The notes beneath the pieces are model-generated. The model saw nothing but the letters and a program-made list of their open reading frames with translations. It searched no databases and had not been told where the DNA came from. Both the position numbers and the translations under genes were made by a program. Positions 1 through 6,292 of a stretch of 14,148 nucleotides of DNA are shown one piece after another. Location: NCBI GenBank assembly GCA_039177895.1, contig JBCDFO010000080.1, positions 1 to 14,148 on the forward strand. Reading direction: 5' to 3'. Source of the DNA: JBCBEX01 sp039177895. GTDB lineage: Bacteria > Bacteroidota > Rhodothermia > Rhodothermales > Rubricoccaceae. Positions within the stretch are counted from its first letter, which is position 1, and each line of letters begins with the position of its first letter.

Positions 1-1
1 C

Positions 2-1228
2 ATCGGGTACCTGAACGAGTACATCTACAACCGCTACGACGGAGCCGGGCAGCGGGTCTGGCGGAAGGTGACCGATGTCTACGGCGCGACGACGACGTCG
101 CGCTACGTGCTCGACGGTGCGGCGACGGTGGGGGAGTTCAGCGACACCGGAGCGCTGCGCCACTGGAACACAGCAGTAGGGCGGATCGCCTCCGACGGGA
201 CGCGGTACGTGTACCGGCGGGACCACCTCGGGTCGGTGCGTGCGGTGCAGAAGCGGTCGGACGGATCGGTGGTCGAGGCGCGGGACTACTACCCGTTCGG
301 CCTCCAGATGCCCGGCCGCGTGTATGTCCAAGGCCAGCCCACGAGGGAGGACTTCACCGGGCACGAGCGCGACGACGAGACCGGATTGCACTACGCCGGG
401 GCGCGGTACTACATGGCCGCGCTCGGGCGCTTCACCTCGACGGACCCGATGAACCAGTACCCGAGCCCGTACGTCTACGCTGGGAACAATCCGATCTCGC
501 TTGTGGACCCCGATGGGATGTGGGCTGGCGACTACTATGACAGCGAGGGCCGCCACATCGGGAACGATGGGATAGACGACGACAAGGTGTATGTCAACTC
601 AACCAGAAGAGGCGGGGAACTAAGCGGGACGGAGTTGGGCATCAGCCACACCGACTTTGCGACCATCGCCTCTATCGTAGGCCATGAGGGAGCCACCGAC
701 GACTACGAGGAATATCTCTGGATCGCCCATGCCTCGAACAACAATGCGTCGGGGAGCGGGGTGAGCCTCCTCGCCAAGTTGATGTCCGGGTACTCCTCGG
801 CTCCGTCAGACAAGAAGACGCCGCTTGCCACATCGGACAACTCAATGAGCGCCAGGTATGGCAGGAGGGCCGCCGCAGACGTTCTAACCGGCGGGGCCGA
901 TCCCACGGGTGGAGCCGACTTTTGGGATGGAGACGACTTCGCGGCGCGAGGAAGCGGCCATCCCAAGTTCAGGCAGTACAGCACAATCGGTATCCACGCT
1001 GACATTCTGGGGCCTTACGTCGGGGCAGTCCAAGCCGAGTACCCTCGCGGCTACAGACTGTTTGGAGTGACTTACTCCGTGCCTAGCCCATCACTAAGCC
1101 AGCCCACGGAGATAGTCGGCACCAATCCGATCTTCGTCTACAGGACCGGAGCTAATAGCAGGTATAGTATTGATGCGACTGGCACCAGGGGGCGCTCCAT
1201 CTTCTGGAGAAGCTATAGGAACAGGTGA
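2..1228 (+). CDS. RHS repeat-associated core protein, C-terminal part, with SleB-like hydrolase tip (partial at left edge)
   Basis: The reading frame is open from the first bases, with YD-repeat-like text (YNRYDGAGQRV) upstream of the GTG at 68, so this is the 3' part of a longer gene. Counting from that GTG, residues 48-150 are a typical RHS core (RRDHLGSVRAV, YYPFGLQMPGR, DFTGHE, LHYAGARYYM, NNPISLVDPDG). The tip starts after DPDG (147-150). Within it, residues about 195-300 read as SVGHEG-type motif (GHEG, Glu207), then HASNN, then DVLTGGADPTGGADFW. This order matches the SleB / Hydrolase_2 cell-wall hydrolases, with a Glu near the start and a DPTGGA box later. RHS proteins form a shell around a variable C-terminal toxin. 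The inferred role is a peptidoglycan-cleaving toxin tip; delivery route unknown. Base composition becomes less GC-rich past about 540. The RHS call is firm; the hydrolase assignment is by motif only. Confidence 0.88.
   Translation: MGYLNEYIYNRYDGAGQRVWRKVTDVYGATTTSRYVLDGAATVGEFSDTGALRHWNTAVGRIASDGTRYVYRRDHLGSVRAVQKRSDGSVVEARDYYPFGLQMPGRVYVQGQPTREDFTGHERDDETGLHYAGARYYMAALGRFTSTDPMNQYPSPYVYAGNNPISLVDPDGMWAGDYYDSEGRHIGNDGIDDDKVYVNSTRRGGELSGTELGISHTDFATIASIVGHEGATDDYEEYLWIAHASNNNASGSGVSLLAKLMSGYSSAPSDKKTPLATSDNSMSARYGRRAAADVLTGGADPTGGADFWDGDDFAARGSGHPKFRQYSTIGIHADILGPYVGAVQAEYPRGYRLFGVTYSVPSPSLSQPTEIVGTNPIFVYRTGANSRYSIDATGTRGRSIFWRSYRNR
296..517 (+). repeat. RHS core homology block, copy 1 (pairs with 4540-4776)
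   Basis: This block runs from the FGLQMPGR codons to the DPDG codons and is homologous to 4540-4776. The first 17 bases match exactly, and a 26-base stretch (341-366 versus 4591-4616) is identical. Similarity ends at DP.G in both copies, where the tips diverge. Such a block can serve as a recombination seam for tip exchange. Confidence 0.8.
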
Positions 1229-1230
1229 TC

Positions 1231-1848
1231 ATGCTGAGAAACGTCGCCCTGCTATTGATTTCCCTCTCTGCCGCTTTCGCGCTGGCAGGATGTAGAGGAG
1301 TGACCTCTAAGCCTGAGGTGGCACAACCTGAAGCGCCGCAGATCGAGGTGACTCAGCCCCACGCCCTTGACGCTGATAGCCTCTGGATTTGTGATATGGA
1401 TGCGCCTGAGACGTATGACGGCCTAGCGAGCGTGATCGAAGGTGCTCTCGTCTTAGACAGCCTACGAGTCAGCCTTGATGGATCTGAGGTTCTAGTCAGC
1501 GCTCTGTCTTTCGACTGCGGATCATACCATGACCGGCAATTCCTTTCTATCTACAGTGGTAACGTGAGCACCGTGTCGGGTAGAGCTATGCTTGATCCTG
1601 CTTACTATGGGAGACAAGTGTTCACTGGTTTGTCAAGCGCAGGAGATGGCCTAGTGAGGGTTGGATTTGAAACGGGGTCATCAGTTAGTTGCGAGTCTGG
1701 GTATCTAATCGATGTCTCCGAACCCTACAGGGTGTTGGAAGTGGAGGCAATGTGCTCGGACAGAGATCAGAAAGAGTCGGTCGAGGTTGACTCCGACTTT
1801 GAAGACTTCGACTTAGCGGCGAGGTTAAGACCCATCTTGGAGGGATAG
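1231..1848 (+). CDS. Small secreted lipoprotein, candidate immunity protein for the RHS tip
   Basis: The protein is about 205 residues and opens with a lipoprotein signal peptide: MLRN, a hydrophobic run, then a lipobox ending LAGC with the lipidated Cys at residue 21. Four further cysteines (54, 96, 154, 175) could form two disulfides, which fits the periplasm. The mature chain is acidic, and I do not recognise a family. The ATG at 1231 is preferred because AGGAACAGG lies just upstream; a GTG at 1225 that overlaps the RHS stop as GTGA would add two residues. The position directly after an RHS tip is where immunity genes sit. A membrane-anchored periplasmic lipoprotein is a sensible partner for a peptidoglycan hydrolase. 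The coding sequence is less GC-rich than its neighbours, as is common for tip/immunity cassettes. Immunity function is inferred from context alone. Confidence 0.75.
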   Translation: MLRNVALLLISLSAAFALAGCRGVTSKPEVAQPEAPQIEVTQPHALDADSLWICDMDAPETYDGLASVIEGALVLDSLRVSLDGSEVLVSALSFDCGSYHDRQFLSIYSGNVSTVSGRAMLDPAYYGRQVFTGLSSAGDGLVRVGFETGSSVSCESGYLIDVSEPYRVLEVEAMCSDRDQKESVEVDSDFEDFDLAARLRPILEG

Positions 1849-1882
1849 GAAACGCTTCGAGCCCCGCGCTCCGGGTCGATGA

Positions 1883-2458
1883 AAGGGCCTCTGGCGCTCC
1901 TTCTTCCGCAACCCGTACGCCGAGCGCTTGGCCTTGCCGCCGGGCGTCTCGCAGGAGCGCCGCGCGAATCAGCTCTACCTCGACGTCGTGGAGGCGGTCG
2001 CTTTCTACCACCAGTACCAACGCCCGGTGCAGACCGACGAGGCGACGGGCGAGCAGTACGTGAGCGCGACGCTCCGCGACGTGGAGGCCGCGAACGCGCT
2101 CATGGGCGCGGTGCTCGCCACGAAGGCCGACGAGATCACCGGCGCGTGTCGGCGCTTCCTGGACGCGGCGCGGGCGTGGATGGAATCCGAGGGCCGCGAG
2201 AGCTTCCACGCGGGCGAGATCCGCGCGGCGCTCCGGCTGTCTCCGAGCCGCCTGAAGCGCTACCTCTGGCAACTCCGCGAGTACGGCCTCTGCGAGGTGG
2301 CGGGCGGCAAACGCTACGGGCGCGGCTACGAGTACCGACTCACCGAGGCGGGCAGGGTGGGCAATCAGCGGGCGGCAGTAGAGCGCTTCCTCGCGGATCG
2401 CTTGCGCTCGCTCCGAGAGGAGGAGCGCCAGCTAAAGGCAGAAGAAGCAGCGCTGTGA
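1883..2458 (+). pseudogene. C-terminal remnant of a mobile-element primase/helicase-type protein
   Basis: The frame is open only from 1883, just after an in-frame TGA at 1880-1882, and has no convincing start; a TTG at 1928 is possible but cuts into conserved text. The first residues (LWRSFFRNPYAERL) and LYLDVVEAVAFYHQYQRPVQT resemble the C-terminal part of the CHC2/toprim DNA primase-like proteins of integrative elements. A winged-helix DNA-binding segment follows at about 2201-2342 (FHAGEIRAAL, LSPSRLKRYLWQL, YGRGYEYRL). The zinc-finger, toprim and any helicase portions are missing, so this is a 5'-truncated gene. The frame stops at 2458, but the +1 frame continues to a TGA at 2587-2589 that overlaps the next start as ATGA. 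This suggests the original gene ended there and that a frameshift arose near 2440-2458. Family assignment is from remembered sequence pattern and is moderate. Confidence 0.55.
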
Positions 2459-2467
2459 GTGGTCTGG

Positions 2468-2550
2468 TGGTCCGGGAGTGGTCCGGTCGGGAAACGGACC
2501 AGTTAACCGACTGTGCGGCAACGGCCCGCGCCCTACTGGTCCGGTGGTCC
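2468..2550 (+). repeat. TGGTCCGG direct repeats with an inverted half-site
   Basis: TGGTCCGG occurs at 2468-2475, 2479-2486 and 2537-2544, with a shortened TGGTCC at 2545-2550 and the inverted CGGACCA at 2495-2501. The first two copies are 11 bp apart, about one helical turn. GGTCCG (2480-2485) and CGGACC (2495-2500) form an inverted repeat with a 9-nt loop. The cluster lies just before the first recombinase gene. It could be a recombinase or regulator binding site, or simply codons for a Trp-Ser-Gly-rich tail of the primase remnant. Confidence 0.5.
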
Positions 2551-2585
2551 ACGGGGGGAGAGGGGGCAGAGAATCCGAGAGAGCA

Positions 2586-3539
2586 ATGAGTGGCGCGAAA
2601 CGGCTCCACACGCAGGAATACCGGCGGATCGTCGGCGCACTGGCGGAATGGCTCGCGGCGCTCGGCTACGCTTCGAGCACGGTCTACTACGCGCCTCGCC
2701 ACGCCGCCGAGTTTTTGGCGTGGCTGGAAGCGGGCGGGATCACCGACCGGCGGCGCATCACCGGCGCGACCGTCGAAGGCTACCTCGGCTACCTCTCCGA
2801 GCGCCCGAACCGCGTCCGGGGCGGGGGGCTGAGCCGGGCGTATCTCGCCAAGCACCGGCAGGCGCTCCGGCTGCTGGCGCGGTATCTGTGGGAGAGCGGG
2901 CAGGGTGGCTTCGACGTACCCCCGGAGATCCGCCGAGGCGGACCAAGCGAGGCCGCGCCCGAGGTCCTGACGCGCTCGGAAGTGGAAGCCTTGTACGCCG
3001 CGTGCGGAGACGACGCGCTCGGAATCCGCGACCGGGCGACGCTGGCCGTCTACTACGGCTGCGGGCTCAGGCGCTCCGAAGGGCTGGGGCTCGACGTGGC
3101 CGACGTGCTTCTAGAAAGAGACTTGGTGTACGTGCGCCGAGGCAAGAACTACAGAGAGCGGTACGTGCCGCTGGCGTGGGGCGTGCGGCGGGATCTGGCC
3201 GCGTGGCTCTACGAGGCCCGCCCGCTGATGGCCGACCCGGAAGAGCGCGCCGTGCTGGTGAGCGTGCGGGGGAGCCGGATCGGGGGCCAGAGTCTCTTGA
3301 ACCGGCTGCACCGCTTGCAAGGCGAGGTGCCCGGTCTTCGCCGCCGTCGTGGATCGTCTGGCCGATCCATTGGGCTGCACACGCTCCGTCACTCGGTGGC
3401 CACGCACCTCTTGCAAGGCGGGATGGACCTCGGGGAGATCGCGGCTTTCCTCGGGCACGCCAGTTTGGAGAGCACGCAGCGCTACACGCACCTCCTGGAC
3501 ACGCTCAAACGACGTGATGGACGAGACGCCGAACGCTGA
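2586..3539 (+). CDS. Tyrosine recombinase / integrase, catalytically complete
   Basis: This 317-residue protein has the usual XerC/XerD-like length. An N-terminal SAM-like core-binding domain covers about 12-105 and a catalytic domain about 128-310. The active-site set is complete: Arg162 (CGLRRSE), Lys187 (RRGKNYRERY), His265 and Arg268 (LHTLRHSVATHLL), His291 (LGHASLES) and the nucleophile Tyr300 (TQRYTHLL). It should therefore cut and rejoin DNA through a 3'-phosphotyrosine intermediate. The ATG at 2586 starts at the conserved N-terminus; an upstream GTG at 2478 would add 36 low-complexity residues. The start overlaps, as ATGA, the end of the +1 frame of the upstream primase remnant, and its 3' end overlaps the next recombinase gene by 23 nt. 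This indicates one translationally coupled unit. The likely role is mobility of the element carrying it; the target site is not visible. Confidence 0.92.
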   Translation: MSGAKRLHTQEYRRIVGALAEWLAALGYASSTVYYAPRHAAEFLAWLEAGGITDRRRITGATVEGYLGYLSERPNRVRGGGLSRAYLAKHRQALRLLARYLWESGQGGFDVPPEIRRGGPSEAAPEVLTRSEVEALYAACGDDALGIRDRATLAVYYGCGLRRSEGLGLDVADVLLERDLVYVRRGKNYRERYVPLAWGVRRDLAAWLYEARPLMADPEERAVLVSVRGSRIGGQSLLNRLHRLQGEVPGLRRRRGSSGRSIGLHTLRHSVATHLLQGGMDLGEIAAFLGHASLESTQRYTHLLDTLKRRDGRDAER

Positions 3540-4407
3540 ACGCCCCGACGGCTTTGAACACTACCTCGCCCGCCTCGGTCTCTCCGTGGCCACAGCGCAG
3601 AGCTACGCGCGGAGCGTCGCCCGGCTCTCGGCGTGGCTCCGGGAGGATCACCTCACGCCAGAGACGGCGACGTACCGCAACGTGCTCGCGTGGGTGCGAT
3701 CTCTCGACGTGGGGCCGAAGACGCGGAACGGGATGCTCACCGCCGTCCGGCACTACATGGCGCATCTCGTGGCCGAGGGGAAGCGCGCGGACAACCCGGC
3801 CCGTGGCCTCGTCGTGCGTGGTGAGCGTCGGCGTCTGCCTCACGACTTGCTGAGCGCTGAGCGGCTGGCCGCGATCTACAGCGATTACCGGACGGGCTCA
3901 CCGGCGCGGCAGCGGAACAAGGCCACGCTGGGCTTGCTCGTCTACCAGGCGCTCCACGTCCACGAGATCGCGCTCCTCGATGCCGACGACGTGGACCTCG
4001 AAGGCGGTCTCGTGAGCGTGCCCGGCTCCCGGATCGCAGACGGCCGCGTGCTGTGGCTCGACGGGCGGCAAGTCCACGGACTGGCGGTGTATCTCACCGA
4101 GTCTCGCCCGGCGCTCCTCGCGGCCACAGGGAAGGAGACCGCCCGGCTCTTTCTGAGCGCGGGCACCGGCGCGCGGCTGAGCAACGCCGTGGCGGTCTTG
4201 ATGCGCGAGCTGCGGCGGACGCATCCCGACTTCCGGGACGCGAAGCAGCTCCGGGCCTCGCGGCTGGCGCTGTGGCTGAGAACGGAGCACGTCCGGGAGG
4301 TGCAGCACCGGGCCGGGCACCGCTACGTGAGCAGCACCGAGCGGTACCGCGCCCAAGACCTCGACCGGCTACAGAGCGCCCTCGACAAGCACCATCCGCT
4401 GAGGTAG
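3517..4407 (+). CDS. Degenerate tyrosine recombinase paralogue, partner of the upstream integrase
   Basis: The protein is 296 residues, with a SAM-like N-terminal domain (about 10-95) and a catalytic-domain fold (about 112-290). Aligned by eye with the upstream recombinase, the first catalytic Arg (CGLRRSE there) is His147 (QALHVHE), and the box II His is Lys243 (KQLRAS). Arg246, His268 (AGHRYVSS) and Tyr277 (TERYRAQ) remain. Loss of two key residues in an otherwise intact, full-length frame suggests a structural or regulatory partner that cannot cleave on its own, rather than a decaying gene. The ATG at 3517 follows directly after a GTG at 3514, and the first 23 nt overlap the end of the upstream gene. 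Paired or tripled overlapping tyrosine recombinases are known in other elements, where the subunits act together. Confidence 0.85.
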   Translation: MDETPNAERPDGFEHYLARLGLSVATAQSYARSVARLSAWLREDHLTPETATYRNVLAWVRSLDVGPKTRNGMLTAVRHYMAHLVAEGKRADNPARGLVVRGERRRLPHDLLSAERLAAIYSDYRTGSPARQRNKATLGLLVYQALHVHEIALLDADDVDLEGGLVSVPGSRIADGRVLWLDGRQVHGLAVYLTESRPALLAATGKETARLFLSAGTGARLSNAVAVLMRELRRTHPDFRDAKQLRASRLALWLRTEHVREVQHRAGHRYVSSTERYRAQDLDRLQSALDKHHPLR

Positions 4408-4476
4408 CCCCCGAGAGAGGCACGCCGCTTATCTTTTGGTACGGCGTCGGAAGGGGCGCCATCGCTTCATCCTTCA
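4408..4476. other. Junction between recombinase module and orphan RHS fragment
   Basis: The stretch after the second recombinase has no recognisable gene. The frame of the RHS fragment is open through it without RHS-like text; recognisable RHS homology begins only at about 4540. I looked for a copy of the left border sequence (1849-1930) as an attachment-site repeat and did not see one. Confidence 0.4.
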
Positions 4477-5349
4477 ATGGAAACCTGGGCTGCCAACCTC
4501 TCCGCCGACGTGCTTCCGGGGCGCTACAACTTGGAAGCCTTCGGCCTCCAGATGCCAGGCAGGGTGTATCGCCAATCGCAAGCGTCAACGACGAGGGAGG
4601 ACTTCACCGGGCACGAACTGGACGTTGAGACCGGGCTCCTATACGCGGGGGCGCGCTACTACATGCCCGCGCTCGGGCGGTGGACGAGCGTGGACCCGCT
4701 GGCGGCCCTCTACCCCAACCACAGCCCGTATAACTACGCGCTCAACAACCCAATCTCGTTTAACGACCCCACCGGGAATTGTCCTGAGGACGGCTCAGCT
4801 GGCCCCAATCAGTACGGTCCGGGCGAATGCCTTGCGGCGGTTGTGGTGACGGCTCGCCACCCGGACCGGCCGACGCTAGGCCAAGCAATAGGTCAAGGCT
4901 TTACGGCCACCCTTCCTGTCGCCGGTGTCGTGTCCCAGGCGGACTCGCCGATACCCGGGCCTGCGGATCTGATTGCGCTTGGTGTCCAAGTTCTAGGTAC
5001 TGCAATTGTTGCTCACGACATATACACTAATTGGGATCAGCCACCCAATGTTGTACTTCCGCCTCCAATAGTATTTGGAACCGAGGTTGACGGTGTTGGT
5101 ATAGCTATACCTGATTTCGATGATCCCACAAAAGCTCCAGTCATGCCGGATGGAACTGATATGGAGTGGAGGGGGCAGCCCGGAACCTCACCTGGCGATG
5201 CCTCAGGTAGCTACTACAATCCTGGAACAAAAGAAGTTCTTCGGCCAGATTTAGGTTATGGCCCCCCGCATGGACCACACTGGGATTACAAAGATAGCGG
5301 TGGTAACTGGTGGAGAGTCGGCAGGGACGGATCGAAAGTCAGAAAGTGA
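4477..5349 (+). CDS. Orphan RHS core fragment with Ntox37-type C-terminal toxin
   Basis: This 290-residue frame lacks an RHS N-terminus, signal peptide and YD repeats. Residues 1-20 look like read-through of non-RHS DNA. RHS core text begins at 22 (FGLQMPGRVY) and continues through DFTGHEL, LLYAGARYYMPALGRWTSVDP and NNPISFNDPTG (91-100). A linker with a hydrophobic stretch (about 160-181) follows. The end (about 229-290) has WRGQPG, YYNPGTKEVLRPDLG, GPHWDYKD and NWWRVGRDG, the pattern of polymorphic toxin type 37 (Ntox37), a family predicted to be an RNase. Without an N-terminal shell and export signal it cannot work as a delivered toxin by itself. It is best read as a displaced tip cassette kept as a donor for recombination into a full RHS gene. 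The ATG at 4477 has no convincing ribosome site, so expression is uncertain. GC falls sharply past about 4980, a sign of separate origin. Confidence 0.82.
   Translation: METWAANLSADVLPGRYNLEAFGLQMPGRVYRQSQASTTREDFTGHELDVETGLLYAGARYYMPALGRWTSVDPLAALYPNHSPYNYALNNPISFNDPTGNCPEDGSAGPNQYGPGECLAAVVVTARHPDRPTLGQAIGQGFTATLPVAGVVSQADSPIPGPADLIALGVQVLGTAIVAHDIYTNWDQPPNVVLPPPIVFGTEVDGVGIAIPDFDDPTKAPVMPDGTDMEWRGQPGTSPGDASGSYYNPGTKEVLRPDLGYGPPHGPHWDYKDSGGNWWRVGRDGSKVRK
4540..4776 (+). repeat. RHS core homology block, copy 2 (pairs with 296-517)
   Basis: Homologous to 296-517 in the same orientation. It begins abruptly inside the FGLQMPGR codons, with unrelated sequence before it, and ends at the DPTG codons. 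It carries the identical 26-base stretch at 4591-4616. The sharp left border marks where the cassette was cut from its original RHS gene. Confidence 0.8.
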
Positions 5350-5350
5350 T

Positions 5351-5857
5351 ATGAAAGCCTCTGAATACGTCTTGCAACAGGTTAAATATGGATGCGATCT
5401 GGCTAATAAGATATACGCCAATACTAAAATTGAATCATTATTATCAATCCTGGGATCAGAAATATATAGTTTAGATGAGGATGACTTTGTTTCGGGTAAA
5501 GGCTTTTCTATGGATCGATCAACAAGCACGCTCGTCGAATATCTTGGTGAAGATACGGAGCTTAGTATGTTCGTTGTTCTGGACAGTTTGGCTAGGCCAG
5601 GCGACTATTCGACAGGGGATAGTGATATATTAATTGTGGGTGGGTGTGTGGTTAGGCAGGCATCCATTGACTCATTAAGAGATGTAATAAAAAAAACTAA
5701 CAGATATCCGTTTATATGCTTTATGTTCGATAACGAGATAAGTATGGAGTTTTTGGAAAGAGAGTGTCCCTCAGGTATTGTGGTAGGTGCCTACGACGAG
5801 GAAGGGTACGTGATTGGAATAACCCGCGCTGGAAACGGATACAGCATGACAAGGTAG
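5351..5857 (+). CDS. Candidate immunity protein for the Ntox37-type tip
   Basis: The gene encodes 168 residues. It starts at an ATG one nucleotide after the toxin stop, and GAAAGTGAT just upstream holds a weak ribosome-site-like purine run. The frame extends further upstream inside the toxin gene, but that part is antisense to nothing known and overlaps in another frame, so 5351 is the sensible start. The protein is acidic, has no signal peptide or membrane segment, and should be cytosolic, as expected for a partner of an RNase toxin. I do not recognise the family. It is the most AT-rich gene in the window (roughly 40-45 % GC by eye), with a run of eight A at 5689-5696. Function is inferred from position next to the toxin and from composition. 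Confidence 0.7.
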   Translation: MKASEYVLQQVKYGCDLANKIYANTKIESLLSILGSEIYSLDEDDFVSGKGFSMDRSTSTLVEYLGEDTELSMFVVLDSLARPGDYSTGDSDILIVGGCVVRQASIDSLRDVIKKTNRYPFICFMFDNEISMEFLERECPSGIVVGAYDEEGYVIGITRAGNGYSMTR

Positions 5858-5892
5858 TTCTGGTCGGGTAGCTTCCCCACTCCGCATTGACC

Positions 5893-6184
5893 ATGGCCAT
5901 CTCGACCGACCTCCGCCGCCGCGCCGTCGAAGCGTACGAACGCGGCGAGGGCACCGTGGCCGCCTGCTTCGCTGTCGGCGAGGCGTCGCTGGCCGCTGGC
6001 TCCGCCGTAAGCGCGAGACCGGCTCCGTTGAGCGCGCGCCCCGCTCGGGCGGCAACCCACGCCGGGTCACACCCGAAGGCGGGCCCTGTTGCGCGCCTGG
6101 CCCGACGACGACCCGTGGGTGGCCCAGGCGGTCCCTCACCGCTACTCCTTCCGTCACCGCGCCGAGGACGGCGCAGAGACGTAA
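5893..6184 (+). pseudogene. IS630-family transposase N-terminal remnant, frameshifted
   Basis: The ATG at 5893 opens MAISTDLRRRAVEAYERGEG, the N-terminal helix-turn-helix start typical of IS630-family transposases. After about residue 32 the match moves to another frame: from 5994 it reads RWLRRKRETGSVE, then RSGGNPRRVTPEGG. It moves again near 6083, reading ALLRAWPDDDP and running to a TAA at 6182-6184. At least two frameshifts are therefore needed, and the DDE catalytic domain is absent. This is a dead fragment of about 290 bp. No matching terminal inverted repeats were found on the two sides. Confidence 0.72.
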
Positions 6185-6193
6185 GCCGCGCTT

Positions 6194-6235
6194 CGGGGCC
6201 TCATGCCCCCGCTCCTGAGTCGCGGGGACCCCGCG
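6194..6235. promoter_or_regulatory. Cluster of GC-rich inverted repeats upstream of the RHS N-terminal gene
   Basis: CGCGGGG-A-CCCCGCG (6221-6235) is a perfect 7-bp inverted repeat around one base. Just before it, CGGGG (6194-6198) and CCCCG (6207-6211) can form a second stem. No T-run follows, so an intrinsic terminator is unlikely. They may be an operator, a transposon end, or chance in GC-rich DNA. Confidence 0.35.
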
Positions 6236-6292
6236 CTCGCACTCCCGCCCTCTTCGACGAACCGCTTACGCTCTTGCGTCCCACCTACCAAA

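Noticed and set aside
1225..1230. GTG at 1225 as start of the lipoprotein gene
   Set aside because: The GTGA overlap is attractive, but the purine-rich AGGAACAGG is better spaced for the ATG at 1231. The difference is only two residues and cannot be settled from sequence alone.
2478..2585. Extended N-terminus for the first recombinase from the GTG at 2478
   Set aside because: The added 36 residues are low-complexity, and the protein starting at the ATG at 2586 already has the normal length and domain start.
2586..4407. A RIT-type trio of tyrosine recombinases
   Set aside because: Only two recombinase genes are present; the gene before them is a primase-like remnant and the one after is an RHS fragment. 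No third recombinase or flanking inverted repeats were seen.
1849..4540. Direct repeats as attachment sites of the mobile module
   Set aside because: I compared the left border (about 1849-1930) with the right border (about 4408-4540) by eye and found only short chance matches such as GGCGCT and CTTCCG.
6203..6292. Longer start for the RHS N-terminal protein at 6203
   Set aside because: It would put 30 extra residues, read from the palindrome region, ahead of an already long signal-peptide n-region. The ATG at 6293 is better placed.
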